From contig CALABP010000011.1 of NCBI GenBank assembly GCA_937885695.1, positions 1 through 44,957 of the forward strand: DNA of 44,957 bases, written 5' to 3'. A program made the translations under genes and the position numbers. Below are positions 8,327-17,448 of the stretch, one piece after another. This DNA is from DTU089 sp002440045. GTDB lineage: Bacteria > Bacillota > Clostridia > Oscillospirales > Acutalibacteraceae. Every line of letters starts with the position of its first letter. Positions within the stretch are counted from its first letter, which is position 1. The notes under the pieces are model-generated. The model was not told the DNA's origin. It saw only the letters and a program-made list of their open reading frames with translations, and did no database searches.

Positions 8327-9886
8327 TTATTCTTCGGCGCCGTCGTTTTCGGGCATTTGCGCGTCCATTTTTAGCTTTTGTTTCAGTGCGGCTTCGGCAC
8401 GCGTTTTTTCAAGGTCAAGATACATTCTTTCACGCGTTTTTGAGTCGAGATTATAGAAGAACATAGGTATTAAGCACAGATAGTCAAAAACGAGTCTCGG
8501 CGCATAAGCCGCAATAAACATTTTAAACATTGTGTCAACGGTGTGAACCTTGTTGAAGCCCGCTTCATAGCCCGCCCACTTTTCGAGAAGCCATGCGTTT
8601 ATAAGCTGAAGAAGAATATTTTTAGCTTTGTTTATGTAGTTTGTGAGCAGGTTTATCGTTGCTTCTACGCGGTAGCCGTTCTTCCATTCGCAATAATCAA
8701 GCACCTCGTAGTTGATTTCGCTGCCGACAACCTTTTTTGTGGCATAAAAGAACATTTCGATGCAGTTGCCGATTGAAAAGGCAATTATCATCGGGATTTT
8801 TTTGCGGTAGAAGCCGTTCTCTTTGCCGCCGATAAGGCCTATAAGCAAAAACAGAGTTTCCGAAGCTATTATAGACCCTCGCGAGAAAATCCACAAGGTT
8901 TTTGTCGAAAATTTCTTTCTGAGCTTTGTTGAAATGGGGTAGCTTGCGTATGAAATGGGCGAGCCGATTATTCCGCCGACGACGCCTATCGAGTTGAATT
9001 TTAAAACATCGGAATAATAAAGTGATTCGCTGGTGCCGACGTCTATTCCGTCAATAAAGCCCGAAAGGGTATAAAGAAGAAGCGGTTTGTTTTTGAAAAC
9101 CGACATAATGCCCTTTATCGGGTGCGGCGGCTTTTCGGATTGCGGAACGCGCTCTTTACTGACTATTGCCCACCAGATATTCGGAACGTTTGCAACGACC
9201 CACCAAAATGTTTTAAGTACAACAAACGTTTTGACGAGGTTCAGGTTTAATTTGCCGTTAATTATAAGGTCAAATATTGCGCCTGCAAGCTGGGAAGGGA
9301 ATTTTGAGCCAAGCTCCGAAACAAATTTTGCGGCAAGCAAAAGGTTTGAACGCTCGTTTGGGTTTGGGGTGAAAACGTTGTCAATGTAACCGCCGCCGCC
9401 CACAAAGGCGTTTACGGTTTCGTTTATGTACGCCACAGCCATCCACACCCAAAGCTTTGTGCCCATATCAAAGTTTGCGTTCATGGCGATAAGCGGCAAA
9501 AAGCAGGTGAAAAGTCCTGTTATTATGTTGGGAATAATTGAAAGGAACTGAAACGGCTTAAACTTGCCCCAACGCGAGCGCATATTGTCTATTATGGCGG
9601 CTGAAAGCGGGTCGTTAATCATATCGTAAATCCCGAGACCGACATTGGCTTTTGCAAGCTGTGTGGGCGAGATGCCGTAGATTTTGTAAAGGTAAAAGTC
9701 CGAGCCCGTGTCGTAACTGCCGAGTCCGAGACTGCCGAAGGCGCATTTCACAACATAGGCAACGCGTTCTTTTGTGGAGCAAAAAAGCCTGTTCATATAC
9801 GCGGGGGCTTTAAGGCTGTTTTGAAGCGAATAATCTATTTCGGTGTTCTGCTCTTCCACAGCGGTATTTACTTCATATTCCGACAT
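8327..9886 (-). CDS. MFS transporter of the GPH (MelB-like) sugar:cation symporter type
   Basis: A 519-aa polytopic membrane protein. The signature YDMINDPLSAAIIDNMRSRWGKFKPF near residue 105 corresponds to the helix II-III loop of the glycoside-pentoside-hexuronide symporters (compare the D-P-x-x-G-x-x-x-D-x-x-x-S-R-x-G pattern). The family normally couples sugar or sulphoquinovose-type substrates to H+ or Na+. About 12 hydrophobic segments can be traced and the C-terminal 35 residues are charged and coiled. It begins immediately after the stop of the zinc-ribbon protein with no spacing. The substrate cannot be deduced. Confidence 0.75.
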   Translation of the reverse strand: MSEYEVNTAVEEQNTEIDYSLQNSLKAPAYMNRLFCSTKERVAYVVKCAFGSLGLGSYDTGSDFYLYKIYGISPTQLAKANVGLGIYDMINDPLSAAIIDNMRSRWGKFKPFQFLSIIPNIITGLFTCFLPLIAMNANFDMGTKLWVWMAVAYINETVNAFVGGGGYIDNVFTPNPNERSNLLLAAKFVSELGSKFPSQLAGAIFDLIINGKLNLNLVKTFVVLKTFWWVVANVPNIWWAIVSKERVPQSEKPPHPIKGIMSVFKNKPLLLYTLSGFIDGIDVGTSESLYYSDVLKFNSIGVVGGIIGSPISYASYPISTKLRKKFSTKTLWIFSRGSIIASETLFLLIGLIGGKENGFYRKKIPMIIAFSIGNCIEMFFYATKKVVGSEINYEVLDYCEWKNGYRVEATINLLTNYINKAKNILLQLINAWLLEKWAGYEAGFNKVHTVDTMFKMFIAAYAPRLVFDYLCLIPMFFYNLDSKTRERMYLDLEKTRAEAALKQKLKMDAQMPENDGAEE

Positions 9887-10756
9887 TTACCGCACCTCGC
9901 TTTCTGCTTTTTCGGCTTTTTCTTTTTCGGCTTCTTTCTTCTGCGCTTCAAGAAGCTCGCGGTCCTTTTGCGCCTGTATTTCGCCGAGGCGTTTATACAT
10001 TTCGCGGCGTATTTCTTCGTGCGGAACGTTTCTTTCGAGCATATCGAAATATTCTTCAATCGGTATTCCGCCGACGTAGCACTGCTTGTGCGTTATTTCG
10101 ATGCCCTTTTTATAGATTGCAATTTCAACGCCGAAATTTACGGCAAAAAGAAGAATATATAAAAATGTGCCGACGCCGAGCGTTCCGTGTGCAAATGACG
10201 AAGAGGGCAAAACGGCGAACAGAACTGCCGAAACAAATGAAAACAAAACCATCATTATGTTTAAAGCGTAGCTTCGCTGTTTTCCCTTTTTTGAACAGGC
10301 AAGCGTTAAAAGAACAAGGTGAACGAGTATAAGCACAACGCTCAAAAGGAAAAGCACAGCCGAAGCCGTAAAAAGAATTACGTCGTTTGACGGCTCTTTA
10401 AAAAGAGCGCCGAAGTCAATATCGGAAAACATTTTGTAAATTCCTATGATGTTCAGGCTGCCTTCTTTTTCGGGGAGCGGCGCTGAAAAACTGCATTTAA
10501 CAAGCGGCAAAAACAGCGCGCCTATCGGGAAAAGGCTTGTAAAAATTCTGAGGGCGGCAAGCTTTGACCCTGCAAACGACGCTTTAAGCCTGTCAAGCTT
10601 TTTTTGAAAATGGTAATTTTGAACCTCCGCTTTGTCCGCGTCAAGCATCAGGCGCTCCTGCATATCGTAAAGAACGATATTGGCGCCGCAATGCGGACAG
10701 ATTTGTTTCCAGTCTCTGAGCCGTAGGTGCTCATGACATTTCGGACAGTTTGCCAT
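9887..10756 (-). CDS. Zinc-ribbon membrane protein of unknown function
   Basis: A protein of about 289 aa. The start chosen is ATG at 10756 (minus strand), because AGAGGTG lies 5-7 nt upstream; a longer frame starts at 10813 but has no ribosome binding site. Residues 4-24 hold a CPKC...CPHC zinc ribbon. Four hydrophobic segments lie at roughly 70-90, 125-150, 160-185 and 190-215. The C-terminus (about 235-289) is a highly charged helix, probably coiled coil (LLEAQKKEAEKEKAEKAESE). It is the first gene of the operon with the MelB-like transporter. No function is proposed. Confidence 0.7.
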   Translation of the reverse strand: MANCPKCHEHLRLRDWKQICPHCGANIVLYDMQERLMLDADKAEVQNYHFQKKLDRLKASFAGSKLAALRIFTSLFPIGALFLPLVKCSFSAPLPEKEGSLNIIGIYKMFSDIDFGALFKEPSNDVILFTASAVLFLLSVVLILVHLVLLTLACSKKGKQRSYALNIMMVLFSFVSAVLFAVLPSSSFAHGTLGVGTFLYILLFAVNFGVEIAIYKKGIEITHKQCYVGGIPIEEYFDMLERNVPHEEIRREMYKRLGEIQAQKDRELLEAQKKEAEKEKAEKAESEVR

Positions 10757-10791
10757 TACATCACCTCTGAAAATATATTTGATATGGGTAA

Positions 10792-10820
10792 ATATTAACA
10801 TATTTTCTCGCATTTGTCGA
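10792..10820 (-). promoter_or_regulatory. Promoter of zinc-ribbon/MelB-like operon
   Basis: Minus strand: TCGACA (plus 10815-10820), 17-bp spacer, then TAATAT (plus 10792-10797) with an extended TG upstream. It lies about 35 nt before the chosen start codon. Confidence 0.5.
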
Positions 10821-10881
10821 TAGATTTTAGCGAAATCGTTATTGAAATGTTAAAAATTTTTTAACGGAAAATGTCTGAAAA

Positions 10882-10921
10882 GAAAAATCCCCAGCAAAGC
10901 GACCGAAATCGCCTTGCGGGG
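10882..10921 (-). terminator. Terminator downstream of first P-type ATPase
   Basis: On the minus strand a CCCCGCAAGGCG / CGCTTTGCTGGGG stem with an 8-nt loop region is followed by ATTTTTC. It lies about 20 nt beyond the ATPase stop codon. Confidence 0.75.
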
Positions 10922-10942
10922 AAAGTTAATGCAGTGCAAATT

Positions 10943-13660
10943 TTATTTTGCGGTTTTTCTTCTGATTGCTTTGCCAAGCTCAAATACCGGAAGGGTAGAG
11001 GCGGCAAGAAGCAAGCTTATAAGAAGCTCTTCCGGTGCGAATGTGCCGGGAAGTATATCGAAAACTTCCTGAAGACCGGGTGTGTAAATTGCCATAAGCG
11101 TAAGAAGCGATGTGACAATGAACGCACCGACAAGCCACCAGTTCATTTTCTTGAACATATCCTTTGAGAATACCGAGCCGAGCTGTGAACGCATATTGAC
11201 GGCGCAGAACATTTCTGCAAAGTTAACTGTTAAAAATGCCATTGCCATTGCGTTTACGCATGTGGTTTCGGTGAAAATGCAGCCTGTAAGAGTCTTGTTT
11301 TCCAAATAGAAGCCGATGAAATATGCGGCAAGCTCTACTATTGAAAGGTAAATGCCCTGCCAGACCATATCAAATCCCGCGCCGTGTGAGAAAATGCCGT
11401 CGGTTGTGGCGCGCGGTTTTCTCTTCATAAGGTTGCCTTCTGCTTTTTCCATACCTAAAGCAAGTCCGGGAAGCGAGTCGGTAACCATGTTAATCCAAAG
11501 AAGATGAACGGGTGAAAGAAGCGTAAAGTGAAGAATAGAAGCGACGAACATAATAATGACTTCGCTCATATTTGTTGAAAGCTGGAACTGAAGAACCTTG
11601 CAAACGTTGTCGTAAATTTTTCTGCCTTCTTCGACGGCGTTGACTATTGTCGCAAAGTTGTCGTCGGCAAGAACCATGTCGGAAACGCCCTTTGTAACGT
11701 CCGTTCCCGTTATACCCATGCCAATGCCTATATCGGCAGATTTAATTGAGGGTGCGTCGTTTACGCCGTCGCCCGTCATGGCTGTAACCATTCCGCGGGC
11801 TTTCCAGGCTTTGACTATTCTTGTTTTGTGCTCGGGCTGAACGCGGGCATAAACAGAATATTTTACAACCTCTTCTTTAAGCTCTTCGTCCGAAAATGCG
11901 TCAAGCTCCGAGCCGAGAATAGCTTCGGAAGCATCCGAAATAATTCCCAATTCTCTGCCTATGGCGACTGCCGTATCCTTGTGGTCGCCCGTTATCATAA
12001 CGGGGCGTATTCCCGCTTCGCGGCACTCTGCAATAGCGGCTTTAACCTCGGGTCTTACGGGGTCAATCATACCTGTAAGACCGACGAAAATAAGGTCGTT
12101 TTCGAGCGCTTCGGGAGACATATCCGAGGGGATTTCTTCGTGCTTTTTCATAGCAACGGCAAGCACGCGAAGCGCACTGTCTGCCATACGTTTGTTATCG
12201 GCGGCAATTGCTTTTGCAATTTCGTCGGTCATCGGAACAACCTTGTCGTTAATAAGCGCGTGGCGGCAAAGCTTAATTACAACATCGGGCGCGCCCTTTG
12301 TGTACTGAACAATTCCCGCCTCGGTTTTGTGAACGGTGGACATCATTTTTCTGCCCGAGTCAAACGGAGCTTCGCCTACGCGGGGGCTCTTTTTAACGAG
12401 GTCGTTTTTATTAAGACCAAGCGAATTTGCATAAGAAACAAGAGCGGCTTCTGTCGGCTCGCCCGTGACAACGCCGTCTTCGCTGATGTTCGCGTCGCAG
12501 CAAAGCGCGCCGGCTATTGCGATAAGCTCTTCGTCGTCGCCGTAGTGGTCGACAACGGTCATTTTGTTTTGCGTAAGAGTACCTGTTTTATCCGAGCAGA
12601 TAATCTGTGTGCAGCCGAGCGTTTCAACCGCCGTAAGCTTTCTTATAAGCGCCTGACGCTTGCTCATTGCGGTAACGCCGATTGAAAGGATTATCGTAAC
12701 AACCGCGGGAAGACCCTCGGGGATTGCGGCAACAGCAAGCGCTATTGCGGCGATAAACGTGTTAAGCGAGCTTTCGCCCAAAAGCTGCCAGGTGAACGGA
12801 CCGTCGTTGAGAACTATTGATTCGATAACGCCGACAACAAAAACAACAACGCATATGCCGATTACGAGCTTTGTAAGGAAGTGTGAAAGCTCGCCCATCT
12901 TTTTCTGCAAGGGGGTTTCTTCTTTTTCGGCGTCGTTTAAAGCGTCGGCGATTTTGCCCATTTCGGTATCCATTCCGACGGCGGTAACAACCGCTTTGCC
13001 TCTGCCGTAAACGATTGTAGAACCGCTGTAAAGCATATTCTTTCTGTCGCCCAAAGCAACGTCTTTTGACGTGTCTTTAAGGTTGAGAACGTCTATAATT
13101 TTGCTTACGGGAACAGATTCGCCCGTGAGCGCCGCTTCTTCAACCTTTAAGCTGTGCGACTCAAGAATACGGCAGTCCGCAGGAACTGCGTCGCCCGCTT
13201 CAAGAACAATAACGTCGCCTATGGCAATGTCTTCGCTCTTTACGGAAACGATTTTGCCGTCTCTTAAAACGCGGCTTGTGGCGGCTGTCATTTGCATGAG
13301 AGCGTCCATGGCGGCTTCGGCTTTGCTTTCCTGAACAAGGCTCATTATCGTGTTGATTATAACAACAACAAGAATAACAAGAACGTCTGCAAAGTCTGAG
13401 AAATGCGCGCCGTTGCCTGCTTTTACGGTTTCAAATACCGTGACCGCCGCCTGAACAAGCGCGGCGACAAGCAACATAATAATCATGGGGTCTGCAAGAG
13501 AGCCTATGAACTTTTTGAAAAGGCCCTCTTTTTCGGCTTCGGCAAGCTTGTTTTTGCCGTGCTTTTCAAGCCTTGCGGCTGCCTCTTCGGAGGAAAGGCC
13601 GTCTTCTGTAGAGTTTACCTCTTTCAAGACCTCTTCTGCCGATTCAAGGTAGTGCTTCAT
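10943..13660 (-). CDS. P2-type cation-transporting ATPase (Ca2+/Mn2+ exporter-like), paralogue 1
   Basis: A 905-aa P-type ATPase of the SERCA/PMR1 type. Visible marks are TGES (179-182, actuator domain), PEGLP in M4 (314-318), the phosphorylated aspartate D357 in CSDKTGTLTQ, and TGDGVNDAPS in the hinge. M5 has STNMSEV and M6 has INMVTDSLPGLALG, supplying the Asn/Asp/Glu ligands of one Ca2+/Mn2+ site. The family pumps Ca2+ or Mn2+ out of the cytoplasm. The yybP-ykoY riboswitch directly upstream argues that manganese is the physiological signal and probably the cargo. The gene is a tandem paralogue of the one at 13938-16649. Confidence 0.9.
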   Translation of the reverse strand: MKHYLESAEEVLKEVNSTEDGLSSEEAAARLEKHGKNKLAEAEKEGLFKKFIGSLADPMIIMLLVAALVQAAVTVFETVKAGNGAHFSDFADVLVILVVVIINTIMSLVQESKAEAAMDALMQMTAATSRVLRDGKIVSVKSEDIAIGDVIVLEAGDAVPADCRILESHSLKVEEAALTGESVPVSKIIDVLNLKDTSKDVALGDRKNMLYSGSTIVYGRGKAVVTAVGMDTEMGKIADALNDAEKEETPLQKKMGELSHFLTKLVIGICVVVFVVGVIESIVLNDGPFTWQLLGESSLNTFIAAIALAVAAIPEGLPAVVTIILSIGVTAMSKRQALIRKLTAVETLGCTQIICSDKTGTLTQNKMTVVDHYGDDEELIAIAGALCCDANISEDGVVTGEPTEAALVSYANSLGLNKNDLVKKSPRVGEAPFDSGRKMMSTVHKTEAGIVQYTKGAPDVVIKLCRHALINDKVVPMTDEIAKAIAADNKRMADSALRVLAVAMKKHEEIPSDMSPEALENDLIFVGLTGMIDPVRPEVKAAIAECREAGIRPVMITGDHKDTAVAIGRELGIISDASEAILGSELDAFSDEELKEEVVKYSVYARVQPEHKTRIVKAWKARGMVTAMTGDGVNDAPSIKSADIGIGMGITGTDVTKGVSDMVLADDNFATIVNAVEEGRKIYDNVCKVLQFQLSTNMSEVIIMFVASILHFTLLSPVHLLWINMVTDSLPGLALGMEKAEGNLMKRKPRATTDGIFSHGAGFDMVWQGIYLSIVELAAYFIGFYLENKTLTGCIFTETTCVNAMAMAFLTVNFAEMFCAVNMRSQLGSVFSKDMFKKMNWWLVGAFIVTSLLTLMAIYTPGLQEVFDILPGTFAPEELLISLLLAASTLPVFELGKAIRRKTAK

Positions 13661-13690
13661 AATTAAACCTCTTTTCGTTTTTCGGGGTGT

Positions 13691-13834
13691 AAAAAAAGAC
13701 TTCTACCGTGAAAAACGGTAAAAGTCTCACTCTTTAAGCAGTAAAAACGCTAAAGACGCTGCCGGGCATATTTGCCGAGATTGGCGACAGAGTCAAGCAG
13801 CGGCGAAAGCCGCTTGCCGAGTTACTCCCCTTTA
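13691..13834 (-). ncRNA. yybP-ykoY (Mn2+) riboswitch with intrinsic terminator
   Basis: Read on the minus strand, it begins AAAGGGGAGTAACTCGGCAA, the conserved 5' side of the yybP-ykoY aptamer. It ends GAGTGAGACTTTTACCG, then a hairpin ACTTTTACCG...CGGTAGAAGT with a run of seven T (plus 13691-13697). The 3' strand of the aptamer's basal helix (ACTTTTAC) is also the 5' arm of the terminator, giving a simple on-switch: ligand binding prevents termination. The family is known to sense Mn2+ and to control Mn exporters. It lies 31 nt upstream of the ATPase start. Confidence 0.92.
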
Positions 13835-13937
13835 CAAATGGCATTATACACGGAAATTTTGCATTTGTAAAGGGATTTTCGTAATGTTTAAACGGTCAAA
13901 TAATGTCGAATGACCCAATGATTTTCAAACGCATTGT

Positions 13938-16649
13938 TTAATGCGAATGTTGTTTATTTGCACGTTTTGCCGCTTTTCGTTGGAAAAATTTAACGATTTC
14001 GACAATCGGAACGGTTGAAAAGGCAAGCGCAAGCGAAATTGAATATGCTTTAAAATCAAGCTGTGTGAAATTAAACATATCTGCAAAGAAGGGAATTTCG
14101 ATTATTGCGGTAGTCAAAAGAAGCGACGCCGCCATTGCGATGTAAAGAGGTATATTATGACTGCCCTTTATTACCATACCCAAAGACGAAGCTCTTTGAG
14201 AGCGCATGTTGAAGGAATGGAAGATTTCGCACATTGACATTGTAAAAAACGCCATTGTCATACCCTCGTTGCAGTCCGAAATGTTTCTGAATATCCACGT
14301 GCCTGTTTCAAGAAATTCGCCGATATAGAACGCCGCCACCGTGAGAACGGTTACAAGCACGCCCTGATAAAGACAGTCAATGCCGAGTCCGCCGGCGAAA
14401 ATGCCGTCATTTTTACTGCGCGGCTTTCTTTTCATTATATCGTTTTCGGGTTTTTCAAGACCAAGAGCCAGCGCGGGGAAACAGTCGGTAACAAGGTTTA
14501 TAAATAAAAGGTGGGTGGCTGACAGTATGTTGAAGTTCATGATAGACGCAAAGAAAATCGAAAGAACCTCCGAAAGATTCGAACCGAGCAAAAATTGAAT
14601 GGCTTTTCTTATGTTGTCATAGATTCTTCTGCCCTCGCCGACTGCCGAAACGATTGTTGCAAAGTTGTCGTCGGCAAGAACCATATCGGCAACGTTTTTT
14701 GTAACGTCCGTTCCTGTAATGCCCATACCTATGCCTATATCGGCAGATTTTATAGAGGGCGCGTCGTTTACGCCGTCGCCCGTCATGGCGGTGACATAGC
14801 CTTTGTTTTTCCAGGCGTTTACTATTCTTGTTTTGTGCTCGGGCTGAACACGCGCATAAACAAAGACGTGTTCGGCTATCTTTTCAAATTCGCTGTCCGA
14901 GTATTTGTCGATTTCGGCGCCCTCCATAGCCTCGCTGTCATTTTTGAGGATACCGAGAGTTCTTGCAATGGCTTTTGCGGTGTTTATGTGGTCGCCCGTT
15001 ATCATAATCGGCGTTATTCCCGCGGTGCGGCATTCTTCTATTGCGGCTTTGACTTCGGGTCTTACGGGGTCAATCATACCTGTAAGACCTATATAGGTCA
15101 TATCGCATTCGCAATTTTCCGGGGTATACTCTTCGGGCGGTACAGAATATGTTTTTGAAGCGCAGGCAAAAACTCTGAGCGCCTCGTTGCCCATTTCGGT
15201 ATTCTTTTCAAGTATTTTTTCTTTAATTTCAGCTGTCATCGGGACGGTTTTTCCGCCGATAACCGCGTGTGTGCATTTTTTAAGGATTTCATCGGGTGCG
15301 CCCTTTGTATATTGAACTGTTGTACCGTTTTCCTCGTGCACGGTGCTCATCATCTTTCTGCCCGAGTCAAAGGGTATTTCGCCTATTCTCGGGGCTGATG
15401 CTTTAAGGTCGTGCTTTTTAAGTCCCAAAGACTCTGCAAAGCGTATAAGAGCTATTTCGTCGGGTTCGCCTGTTTTTGTGCCGTCGCTTCCGATTTCGGC
15501 GTTTGTGCAAAGCGCCATTCCTTTTGCAAGAAGCTTTTCGTCGTCCGAAAAGCTCTTTACAACGGTCATAACGTTTTGGGTTAGCGTGCCTGTTTTGTCG
15601 GAGCAGATTATTTGCGTACAGCCGAGCGTTTCAACCGCAGTCATTTTTCTTATTATTGCGTTTCGCTTAGACATATTTGTAACGCCTATTGCAAGCACTA
15701 TTGTCATTACCGCAACAAGTCCTTCGGGAATTGCGGCGACGGCAAGCGCTATTGCCGTTATAAAGCTGTCGAGCGAAAGCGTCAAAAAGTCGGGTTTGTC
15801 GGCAACGAGAACATATTTTGTGATTATATCAAAGGCGAAAATAAAAATGCACACGCCGAGCACTATTTTCGTAAGCGTTTTTGAAAGCTGTTCAAGCTTT
15901 AATTCAAGCGGCGTTTTGCCGTCCTGCGCCAATGTAATGGCGGTGGCTATTTTGCCCATTTCGGTGTTCATGCCTGTCGAAGTGACAACGGCTTTGCCCC
16001 TGCCGAAAACTACTGTCGAACCCATATAAGCCATATTTTTTCTGTCGCCGAGCGGTACGCTGTCATCATCTTTCTTTTTTAAAGAAAGCGCGTTTACAAG
16101 CTTGTTTACGGGAACGGATTCACCCGTCAGCGCGGCTTCTTCGATTTTTAAGCTTGCGCACTCAATTATGCGGCAGTCCGCAGGAACGCTGTCGCCCGCT
16201 TCAAGAAGAATAACGTCGCCGACAACGAGGTCTTCGCTTTTGATGTTTTGGACGCTTTTTCCGCGAAGCGTTTTTGTCGTTGCCGCAGACATCTCCTGCA
16301 ACGCTTCAATTGCTTTTTCGGCTTTGCTCTCCTGTACAACGCCGAGAATTGCGTTTACTATTACAACAAAAAGAATTATAAGCGTATCTGTCGGCACTTT
16401 AAGATGAAACGCTCCGCCTTCAAACATATCGGTTATTGCCGAAACTGCCGCGGCAACAATCAATATAATTATCATCGGGTCTTTCATCTGCGAAAAAAAT
16501 CTTTTCAGCGCCGAATCCTTTTTAGGCTCGGCGAGCTTGTTTTTTCCGTCTCTTTCAAGCCTTGCGGCGGCTTCTTCGGCGTTCAGTCCGTCTTTTGATG
16601 AATTGACGGATTTAAGAACGTCGTCGGTTGACTCAAGGTAATACTTCAT
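13938..16649 (-). CDS. P2-type cation-transporting ATPase (Ca2+/Mn2+ exporter-like), paralogue 2
   Basis: A 903-aa paralogue of the downstream ATPase with the same architecture. TGES is near residue 175, the phosphorylation site D351 lies in CSDKTGTLTQ, and the hinge motif is TGDGVNDAPS. M5 has GSNLSEV and M6 INLVTDCFPALALG. The M4 motif reads PEGLV rather than PEGLP, replacing the second proline next to the cation site; paralogue 1 keeps PEGLP. The C-terminus is His-containing (KQHSH). It has its own yybP-ykoY riboswitch. No strong terminator lies between its stop and the second riboswitch, so read-through into paralogue 1 would be gated by that switch. Confidence 0.9.
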   Translation of the reverse strand: MKYYLESTDDVLKSVNSSKDGLNAEEAAARLERDGKNKLAEPKKDSALKRFFSQMKDPMIIILIVAAAVSAITDMFEGGAFHLKVPTDTLIILFVVIVNAILGVVQESKAEKAIEALQEMSAATTKTLRGKSVQNIKSEDLVVGDVILLEAGDSVPADCRIIECASLKIEEAALTGESVPVNKLVNALSLKKKDDDSVPLGDRKNMAYMGSTVVFGRGKAVVTSTGMNTEMGKIATAITLAQDGKTPLELKLEQLSKTLTKIVLGVCIFIFAFDIITKYVLVADKPDFLTLSLDSFITAIALAVAAIPEGLVAVMTIVLAIGVTNMSKRNAIIRKMTAVETLGCTQIICSDKTGTLTQNVMTVVKSFSDDEKLLAKGMALCTNAEIGSDGTKTGEPDEIALIRFAESLGLKKHDLKASAPRIGEIPFDSGRKMMSTVHEENGTTVQYTKGAPDEILKKCTHAVIGGKTVPMTAEIKEKILEKNTEMGNEALRVFACASKTYSVPPEEYTPENCECDMTYIGLTGMIDPVRPEVKAAIEECRTAGITPIMITGDHINTAKAIARTLGILKNDSEAMEGAEIDKYSDSEFEKIAEHVFVYARVQPEHKTRIVNAWKNKGYVTAMTGDGVNDAPSIKSADIGIGMGITGTDVTKNVADMVLADDNFATIVSAVGEGRRIYDNIRKAIQFLLGSNLSEVLSIFFASIMNFNILSATHLLFINLVTDCFPALALGLEKPENDIMKRKPRSKNDGIFAGGLGIDCLYQGVLVTVLTVAAFYIGEFLETGTWIFRNISDCNEGMTMAFFTMSMCEIFHSFNMRSQRASSLGMVIKGSHNIPLYIAMAASLLLTTAIIEIPFFADMFNFTQLDFKAYSISLALAFSTVPIVEIVKFFQRKAAKRANKQHSH

Positions 16650-16686
16650 TGCTTATTCCTCACAATAATATTTAAAAAAGAGTAAC

Positions 16687-16817
16687 AAAAAAAGACTTTT
16701 ACCGCGTTTGAAGCGGTAAAAGTCTCACTCTTAGTCAATGACTGCGGCAGCGGCGGGCTTATAGCCGTACTGACGACCGATGCCAAGCAACAGGGTGTTG
16801 CCGAGTTACTCCCTTTT
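16687..16817 (-). ncRNA. yybP-ykoY (Mn2+) riboswitch with intrinsic terminator
   Basis: Minus strand: AAAAGGGAGTAACTCGGCAA at the 5' end, a variable middle containing two GC-rich stems, then GAGTGAGACTTTTACCGC and the terminator hairpin ending in seven T (plus 16687-16693). AAAAG at the 5' end can pair with CTTTT in the 3' strand, which is mutually exclusive with the terminator stem. The architecture matches the copy at 13691-13834, but the middle stems have diverged, so the duplication is not recent. It lies 37 nt before the ATPase start. Confidence 0.92.
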
Positions 16818-16872
16818 ATGCTTATATCATAAACGAAAAATTTTCTTTTGTAAATAGGTTTTTAAAAATTTT

Positions 16873-17448
16873 TTATTTCGGCGCTATTATTACGGGTTGC
16901 GTCTGAACGCCTGAAAATGCGTCCTCAAGCGTTTGCTCGATGAGCGCAAATTCGGCGACCATGGAGCATGGCTTTTTTTCGGAATTATCCTGCCTGAACG
17001 GCACAAAGTAGATGTTTTTATAATTGAGAAGAGCGCCTATGTTTTTTGCGGCGTTTGAAAGCGCGTCGTTTGTGGAGGGCGCTATTATAAGCGGTCTGCC
17101 GTTTCTTAAATGCGCCTTTGCCGCAAGCGTTACGGGTGTGTCGGTAATTCCGTTTGAAAGCTTAGCGAGCGTGTTGCCGGTGCAGGGGGCTATAATAAGC
17201 GCGTCAAGAAGCTTTTTCGGACCTATCGGCTCTGCGTCCTGAAGCGTGTGAATAATCTTTCTGTCGGTCATCGCGTGGAATTTTTCGCGCCAGAACGCCG
17301 CCGAGCCGAAGCGGGTATCAAGATTGTATGCGTTTTCGGACATTATCGGAACAAGCGAATAACCGAGTGTTGTAAGATGTTCCGCCTCTTTAAACACTTT
17401 TTCAAATGTGCAGAACGAGCCGCATACGGCAAATCCGATTGTTTTCAA
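16873..17448 (-). CDS. dpaB: Dipicolinate synthase subunit B
   Basis: The flavoprotein-like subunit (SpoVFB family) of dipicolinate synthase, which makes the Ca2+-chelating spore-core compound from the lysine-pathway intermediate dihydroxy-tetrahydrodipicolinate in the mother cell. At 191 aa it has the usual length. Family features include the N-terminal IGFAVCGSFCTFEK, PIMSENAYNLDTRFG, IIAPCTGNTLAKLSNGI and RPLIIAPSTNDAL. It overlaps dpaA by 4 nt (ATGA), so both subunits are translated from one message. The gene shows that the organism forms true endospores. Confidence 0.93.
   Translation of the reverse strand: MKTIGFAVCGSFCTFEKVFKEAEHLTTLGYSLVPIMSENAYNLDTRFGSAAFWREKFHAMTDRKIIHTLQDAEPIGPKKLLDALIIAPCTGNTLAKLSNGITDTPVTLAAKAHLRNGRPLIIAPSTNDALSNAAKNIGALLNYKNIYFVPFRQDNSEKKPCSMVAEFALIEQTLEDAFSGVQTQPVIIAPK

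Noticed and set aside
11828..12685. 285-codon plus-strand frame opposite the first P-type ATPase
   Set aside because: Composition is the antisense of a conserved ATPase with no start site; no family pattern.
14595..15158. 187-codon plus-strand frame opposite the second P-type ATPase
   Set aside because: Antisense shadow at the homologous position of the first one, so it follows from the ATPase sequence itself.
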